The notes under the pieces are model-generated. The model was not told the DNA's origin. It saw nothing but the letters and a program-made list of their open reading frames with translations, and did no database searches. This document shows, one piece after another, positions 34,739 through 43,543 of a stretch of DNA of 64,000 nt; the first letter of the stretch is position 1, and each line of letters opens with the position of its first letter. Made by a program: the position numbers and the translations under genes. Source of the stretch: Brevinematales bacterium (lineage in GTDB: Bacteria; Spirochaetota; Brevinematia; Brevinematales; Thermospiraceae); contig JABLXN010000003.1 of the NCBI GenBank assembly GCA_013177995.1, forward strand, positions 1 to 64,000, written 5' to 3'.

Positions 34739-35401
34739 TCACTTGAAAATCAGCCCGGTCTTTTCATAAAAAATGAGAAAATCCATCACTGCTACAGGAA
34801 GAGAAAGCGTTTCTGCCCACCTTTGCAAAAGCCTCTCATACTCCTCATACCGCTTTTCCGAAAGAGATGACGGTATCACCACCCCAAACCTCTGTGATAA
34901 CATCCGAAGCACATGCCTATCAAGAATAGCCAGTTCCAGCCCAAACCCCGTATTACGAAGAAAGTGACTGGCCTCTTTCCAGCCAATACCCCTCATCGTT
35001 TTGACAAGCCAGCGCCGCATGAGAAAAGCTTCCTTCAAGGATTCAAGTTTTCCCCGAAGCGACCATCCAGAAGAGAAACACTGAGTTCTATTATACACAA
35101 GAGAGATTGCCTTGGTATGACGAAAACGCACCCGATGAAGATGGGGAGAAATCTTTTCAGGACTCCCTTCCCACAAAAGGCCAAGATGTTTGAGATGTTC
35201 AAGGGTCCTCTGGGCTTCAAGAGGCTTTGCCTGGGGAGTAAGGGTACAAAAAGCCAGTTCTTCAAAAAGCCTTCTATCGTCCGCCTCTTGCCGCAAAGAC
35301 AAAAACTCTCCTATCCTGTCTTCAATTTCTCTTTTTTTGTCCTCATACAGAATGAGAAGCCTTTCATCCAAGGAATGCATATCTACGCTGGAAAGAACCA
35401 T
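34739..35401 (-). CDS. Ogg2-type 8-oxoguanine DNA glycosylase/AP lyase
   Basis: A 220-aa helix-hairpin-helix base-excision enzyme of the Ogg2 branch, known mainly from archaea and thermophilic bacteria. The catalytic Lys lies in MRGIGWKEASHFLRNTG and the Asp in LAILDRHVLRML, in the proper order and spacing for an HhH-GPD protein. The N-terminal helices (LAFCTLTPQAKPLEAQRTLE) also fit. It should remove 8-oxoguanine and cut the strand by beta-elimination. The start at 35401 overlaps the DUF554 gene by 19 bases and has no strong ribosome site, so translational coupling is likely; ATG 35380 is an alternative. Confidence 0.82.
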   Translation of the reverse strand: MVLSSVDMHSLDERLLILYEDKKREIEDRIGEFLSLRQEADDRRLFEELAFCTLTPQAKPLEAQRTLEHLKHLGLLWEGSPEKISPHLHRVRFRHTKAISLVYNRTQCFSSGWSLRGKLESLKEAFLMRRWLVKTMRGIGWKEASHFLRNTGFGLELAILDRHVLRMLSQRFGVVIPSSLSEKRYEEYERLLQRWAETLSLPVAVMDFLIFYEKTGLIFK

Positions 35402-36069
35402 GAAAGAAGAATAACTATTACCAATGCCGGTAAAAAAGAAGCTGTACGAATAGGCTTTAGTCCTAAAAGTTTGATCCCTATCCCGAGCACAAGAATTCCC
35501 CCTGTGCCGACTAACTGCGCTATCACAAACTCACTGAGAAGTGGTCCCACCCACTTCGCAAGAAGAGTAAGCCCTCCCTGAAACACAAGCACCACAAATC
35601 CGCTGGCAAATACCCCCCAACCCCACGTAGTGGCTAACACCATTGAAGCAAAACCATCTAAAAGCGCTTTGGTGAAAAGAATCGTCGATTCTCCCTGAAG
35701 TCCTTCCTGAAGACATCCTGTAATCGTCATAGCCCCCACACAAAACAATACCGACGCAGATACAAGCCCTTCAGCAAAATTGGATTCACCCATCCGAAAT
35801 CGTTTTCCCAATTTCTCACCCAAAGAAACAAAAAAATCCTCAAGCCTCATCCATTCTCCCAAAAGTCCCCCACCAACAACACTCAAGATAACAGGAAGCG
35901 GACTTTTCATAGAAAGCATCATCGACAAACTGAGCATCATGGTAGAAAGCCCCAATCCCTGAAAAACAATCCCCTCATACTTTTCTGACACAAAGCGCCT
36001 GAAACCTATCCCCACCAGACTCCCGGCAAAAACGGTTCCCGCATTAACAATACTTCCAAGCAAAATCAT
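35383..36069 (-). CDS. DUF554 family membrane protein
   Basis: A 228-aa integral membrane protein with about seven hydrophobic segments, starting [20 protein letters not shown] and including [20 protein letters not shown], the conserved core of DUF554 (E. coli YqgA type). The biochemical role of the family is not settled; transport has been proposed. It overlaps mnmG by four bases at its start and the glycosylase gene at its end, so it is an internal member of a tightly packed operon. Confidence 0.85.
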   Translation of the reverse strand: MILLGSIVNAGTVFAGSLVGIGFRRFVSEKYEGIVFQGLGLSTMMLSLSMMLSMKSPLPVILSVVGGGLLGEWMRLEDFFVSLGEKLGKRFRMGESNFAEGLVSASVLFCVGAMTITGCLQEGLQGESTILFTKALLDGFASMVLATTWGWGVFASGFVVLVFQGGLTLLAKWVGPLLSEFVIAQLVGTGGILVLGIGIKLLGLKPIRTASFLPALVIVILLSWFFPA

Positions 36070-37952
36070 CCCTGTCTCCTTTCTTTGAGATAAATGAGAA
36101 GCACCTGAATGGCCGCTGGCCTTACCCCTGGTATACGAGAAGCCTGCCCTAAAGTCAAAGGTCTCACAGCTGAGAGTTTCTCTACCTCTTCCAGACGAAG
36201 ACTTGGTACCCGACTATAATCAAAATCTTCCGGAATACGAAAAGATTCAAGCTCTGAAAACTGGGCTACCAATCGCTTTTCCTCTTCAATATACCCTTCG
36301 TATTTGATCTCTATTTCCACAGCTTCCCGTTCCTCGCTATCTTCCAGTGCCCTTTCAAGAAAATGCATAGCCAATGTCTCATAAGAAACCATTGGCCGTC
36401 TCAGAAGCTCTGCAAGCGATGTAGGTTTATGGATCTCTCCTATCCCCAGTCCCCTGAGTTTTTCATTGGTTTCCTTGGTAGGATAAAGACGAAGCCCCTT
36501 CAAACGCAAAACCTCTTCATCAACCCGGGTATATTTTTCCTTTGTTTTCTGGTATCTCTCCGATGACAAAAGCCCCAATTGATACCCTACAGGAGCAAGG
36601 CGACGATCGGCATTATCCTCTCGAAGAACCAAGCGATACTCTACCCGTGACGTAAACATACGATACGGTTCATTGGTCCCCCGCGTGGTGAGATCATCAA
36701 TGAGTACCCCAATATACCCCATGGACCTATCCATCACAAAGGGTGGTTTCCCCTGAACCTGAAGAGCCGCATTGATCCCGGCAATAAGACCCTGGGCTGC
36801 TGCCTCTTCATACCCTGTAGTTCCATTGATCTGCCCGGCAAGAAAAAGCCCTTTTACCCGCTTGGTTTCAAGCGTGGGATAGACCTCTGTCGGGTCCACA
36901 TAGTCATGTTCAATCGCATACGCCGGGCGTAACATCACAGCCCTTTCAAGGCCGGGGATACTTTTTATAATCTCCAGTTGTACCTCAACAGGAAAACCAT
37001 TGGAAATCCCATTAGGATAATACTCAATGGTAGTACGCCCCTCTGGCTCCAAAAACACATGATGTTCCTCTTTCTCAGGAAACTTCATCACCTTGTCCTC
37101 AACAGATGGACAATACCTCACCCCCGTCGCCTGAATCTGACCGGAGTACATCGGAGCCAAGTGAATATTTTTTCGGATAATGTCGTGGGTTTTGGCTGTG
37201 GTATGAGTAAGATAACAGGGCATCTGCTCTTGATACAAAAACTCCCGTGTGCGTTCTGTCCAGAAGGAAAATGGTCGCACTGGGGTATCGCCAGGTTGTA
37301 ATGTCATCACAGAAAAATCAATCGTCCGCCCATCAAGCCTTGCCGGTGTTCCTGTTTTGAATCGCCCCATTCGAAAACCAAGCCGCTGAAGGGTGCGAGA
37401 AAGCCCAACCGCCGGTCCCTCCCCAAGCCTTCCAGCCCCATAAATAGTCGTTCCTATATGAATCTTCCCATTCAAAAATGTTCCAGGGGTAATCACTACT
37501 GCCAAAGCCTCATAGACCACCTGACTCACTGTTCCCACCCCATGAACCTTGCCATCCTCTACCCAGATATCTTCAACCAGATCCTGTTTCACATCAAGCC
37601 CTTCTTGATGCAGGACTACCCCCTGCATGTACTGACGATAGGCGGCTTTATCAGCCTGGACCCGTGTGGAACGAACAGCCGGCCCCTTTCTCATATTGAG
37701 CGTCCGAAACTGAATACCAGTCCTGTCAGCCGCCAGCCCCATCTCTCCCCCAAGGGCATCCACTTCCTTCACAAGTTGTCCTTTTCCAATCCCCCCAATA
37801 GAAGGATTACATGGCATCTGCCCAATGAGATCAATATTCGACGACAAAAGAAGCGTCCGACATCCCATACGACTTGACGCAAGTGCCGCCTCAATACCCG
37901 CATGGCCTCCACCAATAACAATCACATCATACTTCACAGGAAATACAAACAC
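36066..37952 (-). CDS. mnmG: tRNA uridine-5-carboxymethylaminomethyl modification enzyme
   Basis: The FAD-dependent partner of MnmE that modifies the wobble uridine of certain tRNAs. The 628-aa protein has the FAD motif [21 protein letters not shown] at the N-terminus. It also has [24 protein letters not shown] with the conserved Cys-Asn-Pro, [11 protein letters not shown], the cysteine motif [31 protein letters not shown] and the C-terminal helical MnmE-binding domain. Start GTG 37952 follows AGGAGAG. mnmE is not in the window. The upstream gene, 9 bases away, is a GGDEF protein. Confidence 0.96.
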   Translation of the reverse strand: MFVFPVKYDVIVIGGGHAGIEAALASSRMGCRTLLLSSNIDLIGQMPCNPSIGGIGKGQLVKEVDALGGEMGLAADRTGIQFRTLNMRKGPAVRSTRVQADKAAYRQYMQGVVLHQEGLDVKQDLVEDIWVEDGKVHGVGTVSQVVYEALAVVITPGTFLNGKIHIGTTIYGAGRLGEGPAVGLSRTLQRLGFRMGRFKTGTPARLDGRTIDFSVMTLQPGDTPVRPFSFWTERTREFLYQEQMPCYLTHTTAKTHDIIRKNIHLAPMYSGQIQATGVRYCPSVEDKVMKFPEKEEHHVFLEPEGRTTIEYYPNGISNGFPVEVQLEIIKSIPGLERAVMLRPAYAIEHDYVDPTEVYPTLETKRVKGLFLAGQINGTTGYEEAAAQGLIAGINAALQVQGKPPFVMDRSMGYIGVLIDDLTTRGTNEPYRMFTSRVEYRLVLREDNADRRLAPVGYQLGLLSSERYQKTKEKYTRVDEEVLRLKGLRLYPTKETNEKLRGLGIGEIHKPTSLAELLRRPMVSYETLAMHFLERALEDSEEREAVEIEIKYEGYIEEEKRLVAQFSELESFRIPEDFDYSRVPSLRLEEVEKLSAVRPLTLGQASRIPGVRPAAIQVLLIYLKERRQG

Positions 37953-37961
37953 AACTCTCTC

Positions 37962-40900
37962 CTAAGATTTGAGAACACAACGATTTTTTCCCTGTTTTTT
38001 GGCTTCATAGAGAGCCTGATCGGCCATTTGCAAGAGATGCTCATCCAGTATCCCACCCTCTCCCCCATACTCCACAATTCCAATAGAAAAGGTTGGCAGG
38101 ATATCAATTCCCAAAACCTCCACCACCTTCGATGGCACCTCTTTTTGAATCCGATGTCCAAGCGCAAGGGCCTTCTCCCCTGAGGTTTCAGGTAAAAGAA
38201 CCACAAACTCATCCCCCCCATACCGGAAAATAAGATCGACCTTCCGAAGCATAGCCTGAAGATATCGTCCACTGAGAGCTAAAACCTTGTCTCCTACCGT
38301 ATGCCCATACGTATCATTGATCATCTTGAAATTATCCATATCAAGAAAAAGTATTGAGAGACAACTTTTCATTTTTCCCCCATACCGTCTGATCCGCTCC
38401 ATCTCCTCACCAAGGCGTCTCTGAAGAGCCATCCTGTTCATGGCCCCCGTCAGGGGATCATGAATAGCCATCTCCTCAAGACGATGATAGGCTTCTTCAA
38501 GCTCTTTCTTTTGATGTTCGATTTCCTTCACATAGACTAAGCGTTGAAGACTTAGAGCCATCTGCTGTCCGATAAGCCTCAAAACCTTGAGATCCTCCCG
38601 CGAAAGCATGGTATTTCCACGCTGAGTCCCACAGAGCAGAAGCCCCTTATGACTATTCCAGGAAAGCGGTATCACAATGAGAGAAGCCAATAGTTCACTC
38701 GTTCTCCAGGCGACATTCGTCTTCTCATCACAACGGAAAATCCTCTCTTCTTCAGAAGATGCTATTTCTCTAAGAAAACTCTCCATATCATGACAGGGGA
38801 CCTCTATCCCTGCATGAAACACCTCTCGCCATGTATTTCCTACCTTCTCCAGAAAACAGGCAAAGTCAATCAAAAAATGCTGCACCAATTTGGTCAGGGT
38901 CCTTTCAACAAGTTCATGTGGCTGAGAACTCTCTATAAAATCCTGTTGAAGAAGATTGAGAACATGGATATCCTGCATCTGACGATAGATCTCGGAGACC
39001 TTGTGTTCGGCTTTGGCAAGTTCCCGCAGAGAAGAAAAATTTGGCATCTCCTCGATACGAAAAAGTGGCGAAGAAATCTCTTCCCTCCGATGAGAAAAAA
39101 CCGTCCTGTAGGATGCGTACTCTCTCATCTCACTTTGCCTGATACCCTCTTTCCACATTTGAATGGAGAGTTCCTCATTTCCCATTTTCCTGTATATCTG
39201 CGAAGTGATATAACAATACCACGGAATCATGTAGCCAATATTATCATTGGTTCGGTGGAGGTAATAATTCGCTTCCCGCAAACGTTGAATCACATCTTCA
39301 TTCTTCTTTTCATGAAACGCCAAAAGACCAAGAAGCATGGCAATAAAAAAATACTCCTCATTTTTTTCCAGATATGGGAGAAGTTTTCTCACCCGTATCT
39401 GATTTATACAATCATAGGCAAGCGTCCATTCGCCCTGAAGAGCATACACTGTACCTAACACAGCATAGATACCAAAAAGAGAGTGATAGGCAAGTCCATT
39501 CATCCCCAAAATCTGGATAAGCTTGAGCACCTCCTCGAAAAAGACCCTCGCGTGTTTCTCATCAAGCCCCAAAAGACAATTCATACCCATATTGAAATAG
39601 GTCATCGCTATCTCGTGAAAATCCTTCAGAGAAAAGAGATACTCTAACGCCTGCGTATAATACTGATGAGCCTCCTCATATCGCCCAGTCATATAGTAAT
39701 AAAAACCTACCCCGTTATAGCCATAGGCAATCTCAAGGGGAAGCCCCATCCTTTTTTTGAGCACAAGGCTTCGACGATACCAGGTAATCACCTGATCGTA
39801 CTGCCCCATCACCGCATAAATAAGCCCACGAATCTGATACCCATGACTGAGACGATAGGTATTGCGAAGCTTTTTCGCAAGAGAAATCCCTTTCTCATTG
39901 AGAAGAAGGGTATTGTATTTATCAACATCAGAAGCGTACTCAGAATAGATACCGTAGGGATTGATATAAATAAGCGCCAAATGATTTTCATAATTCAATT
40001 CTATGGCAAGATTTATAATTTTTTCATAAATCTCTCGCCACGGCCTTGGTTGCTGTTTACGATTTTTGTCTTCGATTTGAAAATAGAGAAAAAACGCCTC
40101 AAAATAGGTTCTCTTCTCCTTTTCAGATTCGGGAAGATGAAAGGCCTTCTCAAGAAGGGTAAGCGCATCAGCAATCGAATCCTTCATAAAAAAGACAAAA
40201 GCCATATCCCTGTAAAGCCGAATGCGATCTGACGGGGAACTCGGCATCCTCTCCATCAGCACAAAAGCCATATTGAGATAATGAGCCGCCTCATTGTATT
40301 CCTTGAGAATAGCCGCTGCCTTGCCTGTTTGCCAGGCCAAAAGCATCTGAGAACTCTCACCCCAGTCGTGCCTCTCACTTCTCTCAAGGTACTGAATACC
40401 CATCTGATAAGCATCTCTTACCGCATTACACATGAGAAAAGAATATTGAAGTTGAAGAAGACGATCAGGATTTTTGGTAAACAACCAGAGTGGCCTTTCC
40501 TCCTCCCCCTTACCCATATCCTCCTCTTCCCAGAGTTCAAACACCTGATTCTTCTCCTGACAAAAGACCACCAATTCACTGAGAGCACGACAAGAACCTA
40601 ACCTTTCAGAAGAAAAGGTCCCATAGATCCGGACCAATGAACCTGTTACCTGAGAGAAAACACGGAGAAACTCAATACTCGACTCGGGAGCAAGATGAAG
40701 ATTTCTCAGAAACACCACCAGCGGTTTCTCACCCACAACCAATCGAAGATAGAGCCTTTTGATCCCTTCAATACATTCCTCTATCTCGTAAAAGACCTCT
40801 TCTTCAATCAAAGGTTCTAAGCGAGAAGGAGTACCTGTCTGAAGGACCGATTCTATGAGTTGTTCAAGAACATAGTAGATCTTTTCCTCTCGATAGAGAC

Positions 40901-41147
40901 GATGACGGGCTGTTTCAGGGAGTTTCTCGAGTTCTGTTAACACCAGCTGAAGCCACGGAGCATAGGGGGCAAAAAGATTTTCATCCCGGTAATCATAGAC
41001 AACTGATCGCCTTTCCCTCTTTTCAATCTCGTTGAGAAACTCCTCAAAAAGAGAGTCTTCCTCTCCATTCAAAAGAACAAAAGACCTCTCTTCTTCGACA
41101 ATGTTTTTCAAAAAAGCCTGATGTTTCCTTTTTTCAGTTGTGGGCAT
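37962..41147 (-). CDS. Large TPR-GAF-GGDEF diguanylate cyclase
   Basis: A 1061-aa signalling protein with no membrane span. Residues 1-220 resemble an AAA/STAND-type NTPase that has lost its P-loop (FVLLNGEEDSLFEEFLNEIE at the Walker A position). About 12 TPR units follow to residue 680, a GAF-like domain near 715-870, a short coiled coil and a GGDEF domain at about 895-1061. The active site is intact (RYGGDEFVVLLPE), and a product-inhibition I-site RKVD lies five residues before it. It should make cyclic-di-GMP. ATG 41147 has AGGAG five bases upstream; the first frame codon GTG 41153 lies within that site. Confidence 0.88.
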   Translation of the reverse strand: MPTTEKRKHQAFLKNIVEEERSFVLLNGEEDSLFEEFLNEIEKRERRSVVYDYRDENLFAPYAPWLQLVLTELEKLPETARHRLYREEKIYYVLEQLIESVLQTGTPSRLEPLIEEEVFYEIEECIEGIKRLYLRLVVGEKPLVVFLRNLHLAPESSIEFLRVFSQVTGSLVRIYGTFSSERLGSCRALSELVVFCQEKNQVFELWEEEDMGKGEEERPLWLFTKNPDRLLQLQYSFLMCNAVRDAYQMGIQYLERSERHDWGESSQMLLAWQTGKAAAILKEYNEAAHYLNMAFVLMERMPSSPSDRIRLYRDMAFVFFMKDSIADALTLLEKAFHLPESEKEKRTYFEAFFLYFQIEDKNRKQQPRPWREIYEKIINLAIELNYENHLALIYINPYGIYSEYASDVDKYNTLLLNEKGISLAKKLRNTYRLSHGYQIRGLIYAVMGQYDQVITWYRRSLVLKKRMGLPLEIAYGYNGVGFYYYMTGRYEEAHQYYTQALEYLFSLKDFHEIAMTYFNMGMNCLLGLDEKHARVFFEEVLKLIQILGMNGLAYHSLFGIYAVLGTVYALQGEWTLAYDCINQIRVRKLLPYLEKNEEYFFIAMLLGLLAFHEKKNEDVIQRLREANYYLHRTNDNIGYMIPWYCYITSQIYRKMGNEELSIQMWKEGIRQSEMREYASYRTVFSHRREEISSPLFRIEEMPNFSSLRELAKAEHKVSEIYRQMQDIHVLNLLQQDFIESSQPHELVERTLTKLVQHFLIDFACFLEKVGNTWREVFHAGIEVPCHDMESFLREIASSEEERIFRCDEKTNVAWRTSELLASLIVIPLSWNSHKGLLLCGTQRGNTMLSREDLKVLRLIGQQMALSLQRLVYVKEIEHQKKELEEAYHRLEEMAIHDPLTGAMNRMALQRRLGEEMERIRRYGGKMKSCLSILFLDMDNFKMINDTYGHTVGDKVLALSGRYLQAMLRKVDLIFRYGGDEFVVLLPETSGEKALALGHRIQKEVPSKVVEVLGIDILPTFSIGIVEYGGEGGILDEHLLQMADQALYEAKKQGKNRCVLKS

Positions 41148-41162
41148 GTTCACTCCTATTCG

Positions 41163-42464
41163 TTATCCCCTCCAGTGAAGAATTCTGACCTCTCCAGGAT
41201 GTAGATTATAGTCATAACTTTCACCGGGCACATATACCTGAGGATTTTCTATCGAAAGATCCTGGAGTGTAACTAACGATGGCCCAAAATACTGCCCCAA
41301 ATGACCAAGATACACCTTTTGCATGTTATACGCATCCTGATTCAGGATCACAAGAGCCTTGGATTTTTTATCTTCACTTACCTTGAGCATAACCAGCACA
41401 TTGTGCATATTCTCATGGTGAATAATAATATTCTCTGTCTCTTCACTGAAAAGAGGGTACTCCTGTCTGATCTGGTTTATCCTTGTGATGAAAGCCGTTA
41501 AATCATAGTTTACCGGTTCCCAATCATTGGGCGTGGTGAATACCACATCCGTCTTCTTTCGAAAACCATATTCCAGACCGACGGGAATCATCCATCCAGA
41601 CGAGAAAAAGGCTGTAAAAAGAATTCTCTGTTTGATAGCGGGAAGATGGTTTTTGAGTTCCATGGCAAGACGCATGGTATCATGCGACTCAGGAAAAGAA
41701 ATCGAAGGGCACATTGTTCTCATTTGATTGTACTGTTCAAAAAGCCACGGATCCCGATAGTTCCACCACTTGGAGGAATTGAAGATATAATCAAACCCCG
41801 ACTGGGCTAAGGAAAGTGTCTGCTGAGGGGTACAACCAAGGCTTTCCGCAAAAAACACCACATCCTCTTTTTTGGATCTTGCCGCCTGTATGAGACGCTT
41901 CCAGAGATCAGGAGGCACCTGATAGGCGGCATCTGCACGGAAACCATCAAAACCCTTGTCAATATAATAAAGCACCAGTTCTTCCCAGTACTTCCAGAGA
42001 TTTTCTCTATCTGGAGAGTTTTCGTTGTCTATCTCTGCAAGATCCCCCCATTCCACCCAATGACCATTATCCCACGCCCCGGGACTTTTGACTTCCCCCT
42101 TCTCATCACGCTTGTACCACTCCGGATGAACACGAACAAAAGGGTGATCCTTTGCTGTATGGTTAATAACGAGATCCATGATAACCTTGAGTCCCCTCTT
42201 GTGAGCTTCCTCAAGCATGTTTTCCAGTTGTCTCACAGGAGGAAGAGAACTATTGGGGTTCACAAACATGGGGTTGAAATCATAGTAGTCCTTGGGAGCA
42301 TAGAGGCTTCCTGAAAAACCAGGGTAATGAAAGGGATTCACATATACCCAGTCAAATCCCATTTCTTTGATACGATCAAAATGGACGGTCCAGTTTTCCA
42401 TCCTGCCAACTAAACGGGGAAAGAGATTGTAGATTCTTGCCCCCTTCTGTTTTGTATGAGCCAT
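41163..42464 (-). CDS. GH13 alpha-amylase-family enzyme, maltosyltransferase-like
   Basis: A 433-aa cytosolic protein (no signal). The GH13 barrel is complete: VIMDLVINHTAKDHP (region I), GFDGFRADAAY with the nucleophile Asp (region II), VVFFAESLG with the acid/base Glu (region III) and ISFPESHDT with the third acid (region IV). SESHD-like region IV and HPEWYKRDE resemble the GlgE maltosyltransferase branch more than classical amylases, but the long GlgE N-terminal domain is missing. It could act on maltose-1-phosphate, on intracellular alpha-glucans or in transglycosylation. The stop is followed 15 bases later by the GGDEF gene, so the two are linked. Confidence 0.82.
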   Translation of the reverse strand: MAHTKQKGARIYNLFPRLVGRMENWTVHFDRIKEMGFDWVYVNPFHYPGFSGSLYAPKDYYDFNPMFVNPNSSLPPVRQLENMLEEAHKRGLKVIMDLVINHTAKDHPFVRVHPEWYKRDEKGEVKSPGAWDNGHWVEWGDLAEIDNENSPDRENLWKYWEELVLYYIDKGFDGFRADAAYQVPPDLWKRLIQAARSKKEDVVFFAESLGCTPQQTLSLAQSGFDYIFNSSKWWNYRDPWLFEQYNQMRTMCPSISFPESHDTMRLAMELKNHLPAIKQRILFTAFFSSGWMIPVGLEYGFRKKTDVVFTTPNDWEPVNYDLTAFITRINQIRQEYPLFSEETENIIIHHENMHNVLVMLKVSEDKKSKALVILNQDAYNMQKVYLGHLGQYFGPSLVTLQDLSIENPQVYVPGESYDYNLHPGEVRILHWRG

Positions 42465-42550
42465 GACTGCCTCCCTCTATCTCTTTCAATTATTATAGCA
42501 CAAAAAAAGAAAAATAGCAATGAAAGTCTCCTCATAGAAGGTGTGAGCTT

Positions 42551-43312
42551 TGTCGTTCCACACTCATACAGAATGAATATCTTCACACAAAAACTGAATA
42601 CTTGTTCAACCATTTTTCTTCTTTCAATTTTGGGCCACTTTTGTTACTCATCTTCCTTCTTCTACGAAGCGCTCCCGCGTGGGGCAAAAAGGTCTTGTCC
42701 TCGTCGCATGCTACGCATGCGCCTCGGACGGAAGTTCGGCCGCTTTTGCGGGCCATGGGAGAACGTTTCTCCTGGGAGGGCAAGTCCTTCCTCCGTGGGC
42801 GACCTCAACTTGTCCTCCTGACTTCGGAAGCATAGCGCCCACCTTGCTTCGCCGATTCCCCGCCAAAGCGGGGTCCCCGCGGCTATGCTTCGGTGGGCTT
42901 TTCGGGCAGGGCAACAGAAGAGGTCGCCCCGGACACCTCCTGTGTCCTCCCATCGGAAGGACTTGCCCATCAGGAGTACAAAGGGCCCTGTTCACAACCG
43001 CAAAAGCGGCCTGTGGGGGTACAGAAAAAAAAGGGGGATGAAAAAAGAACGGGGCTCTTTCTCCAGGAAGGACCTCTCTCACCCCCCCACCGCAGGCAGG
43101 GGCGGGACTATGGCGATGTTTCAGCAACAGGGAACTGTGGGGGATAGAGGAGCCCGGCTATCACCCTGTTTCAGCCAAGGTTGTGCAAACGTGAGCGAGT
43201 AGCTATTACCATGTTTCGGCAAAAACCTCCGCTTCTGGCTGAAACATAGTGATAGCCATGTCTTGCCGCCATGTTTTCAAGACGAACTTTTCCCTCTTCC
43301 CGTCTCATAAGA
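42551..43312. repeat. Large GC-rich repeat, copy A
   Basis: Begins with TGTCGTTCCACAC at 42551-42563. The first 230 bases (to about 42800) and the last 200 (from about 43093) are close to the copy at 51866-52708, whereas the middle is unrelated. The terminal section holds a motif like GCTATCACCATGTTTCAGC at 43108, 43157 and 43202 and inverted at 43237-43257. It is much more GC-rich than the flanking DNA. Several open frames overlap each other on both strands but none is conserved between the copies, so I call no gene. It fills most of the gap 42465-43543. Confidence 0.75.
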
Positions 43313-43342
43313 GAGCCCTTTGCACGAATGTGCAAAGGGCTC
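43313..43342. repeat. Third copy of the GAAT-loop hairpin
   Basis: GAGCCCTTTGCAC (43313-43325), loop GAAT, GTGCAAAGGGCTC (43330-43342): a perfect 13-bp stem. Compared with the copies at 25453 and 34608 one A-T pair is replaced by C-G on both arms. It marks the right edge of large repeat A. A TATAAT sits at 43394-43399 in the leader of the following gene without a good partner. Confidence 0.7.
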
Positions 43343-43543
43343 GATGTGATTATTTTGGCATTATCACCTTATCCGAAAAAATTTTTCCATTCTTATAATA
43401 TAACATATATAAAATATTCTGTTTATGAAAAATTTTTCTTTCCATTTTTTATTTCAAAAAATAGTACATTTTTCCTCCCCTCCTTGAGTTTCCTCTTTTT
43501 CCTATCCGATATACATAGTACCATAATCAATGAGGGAGAGCCT

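Noticed and set aside
42662-43202. Several 70-138-aa open frames on both strands inside large repeat A (and similar ones at 51898-52539)
   Set aside because: They overlap each other on both strands, have skewed Gly/Arg/Pro/Ser-rich composition from the GC-rich DNA, lack ribosome sites, and are not kept as the same frame in the other copy.
43108-43257. CRISPR-like array
   Set aside because: Units are few, vary in sequence, occur in both orientations and have uneven spacing; no cas genes are present.
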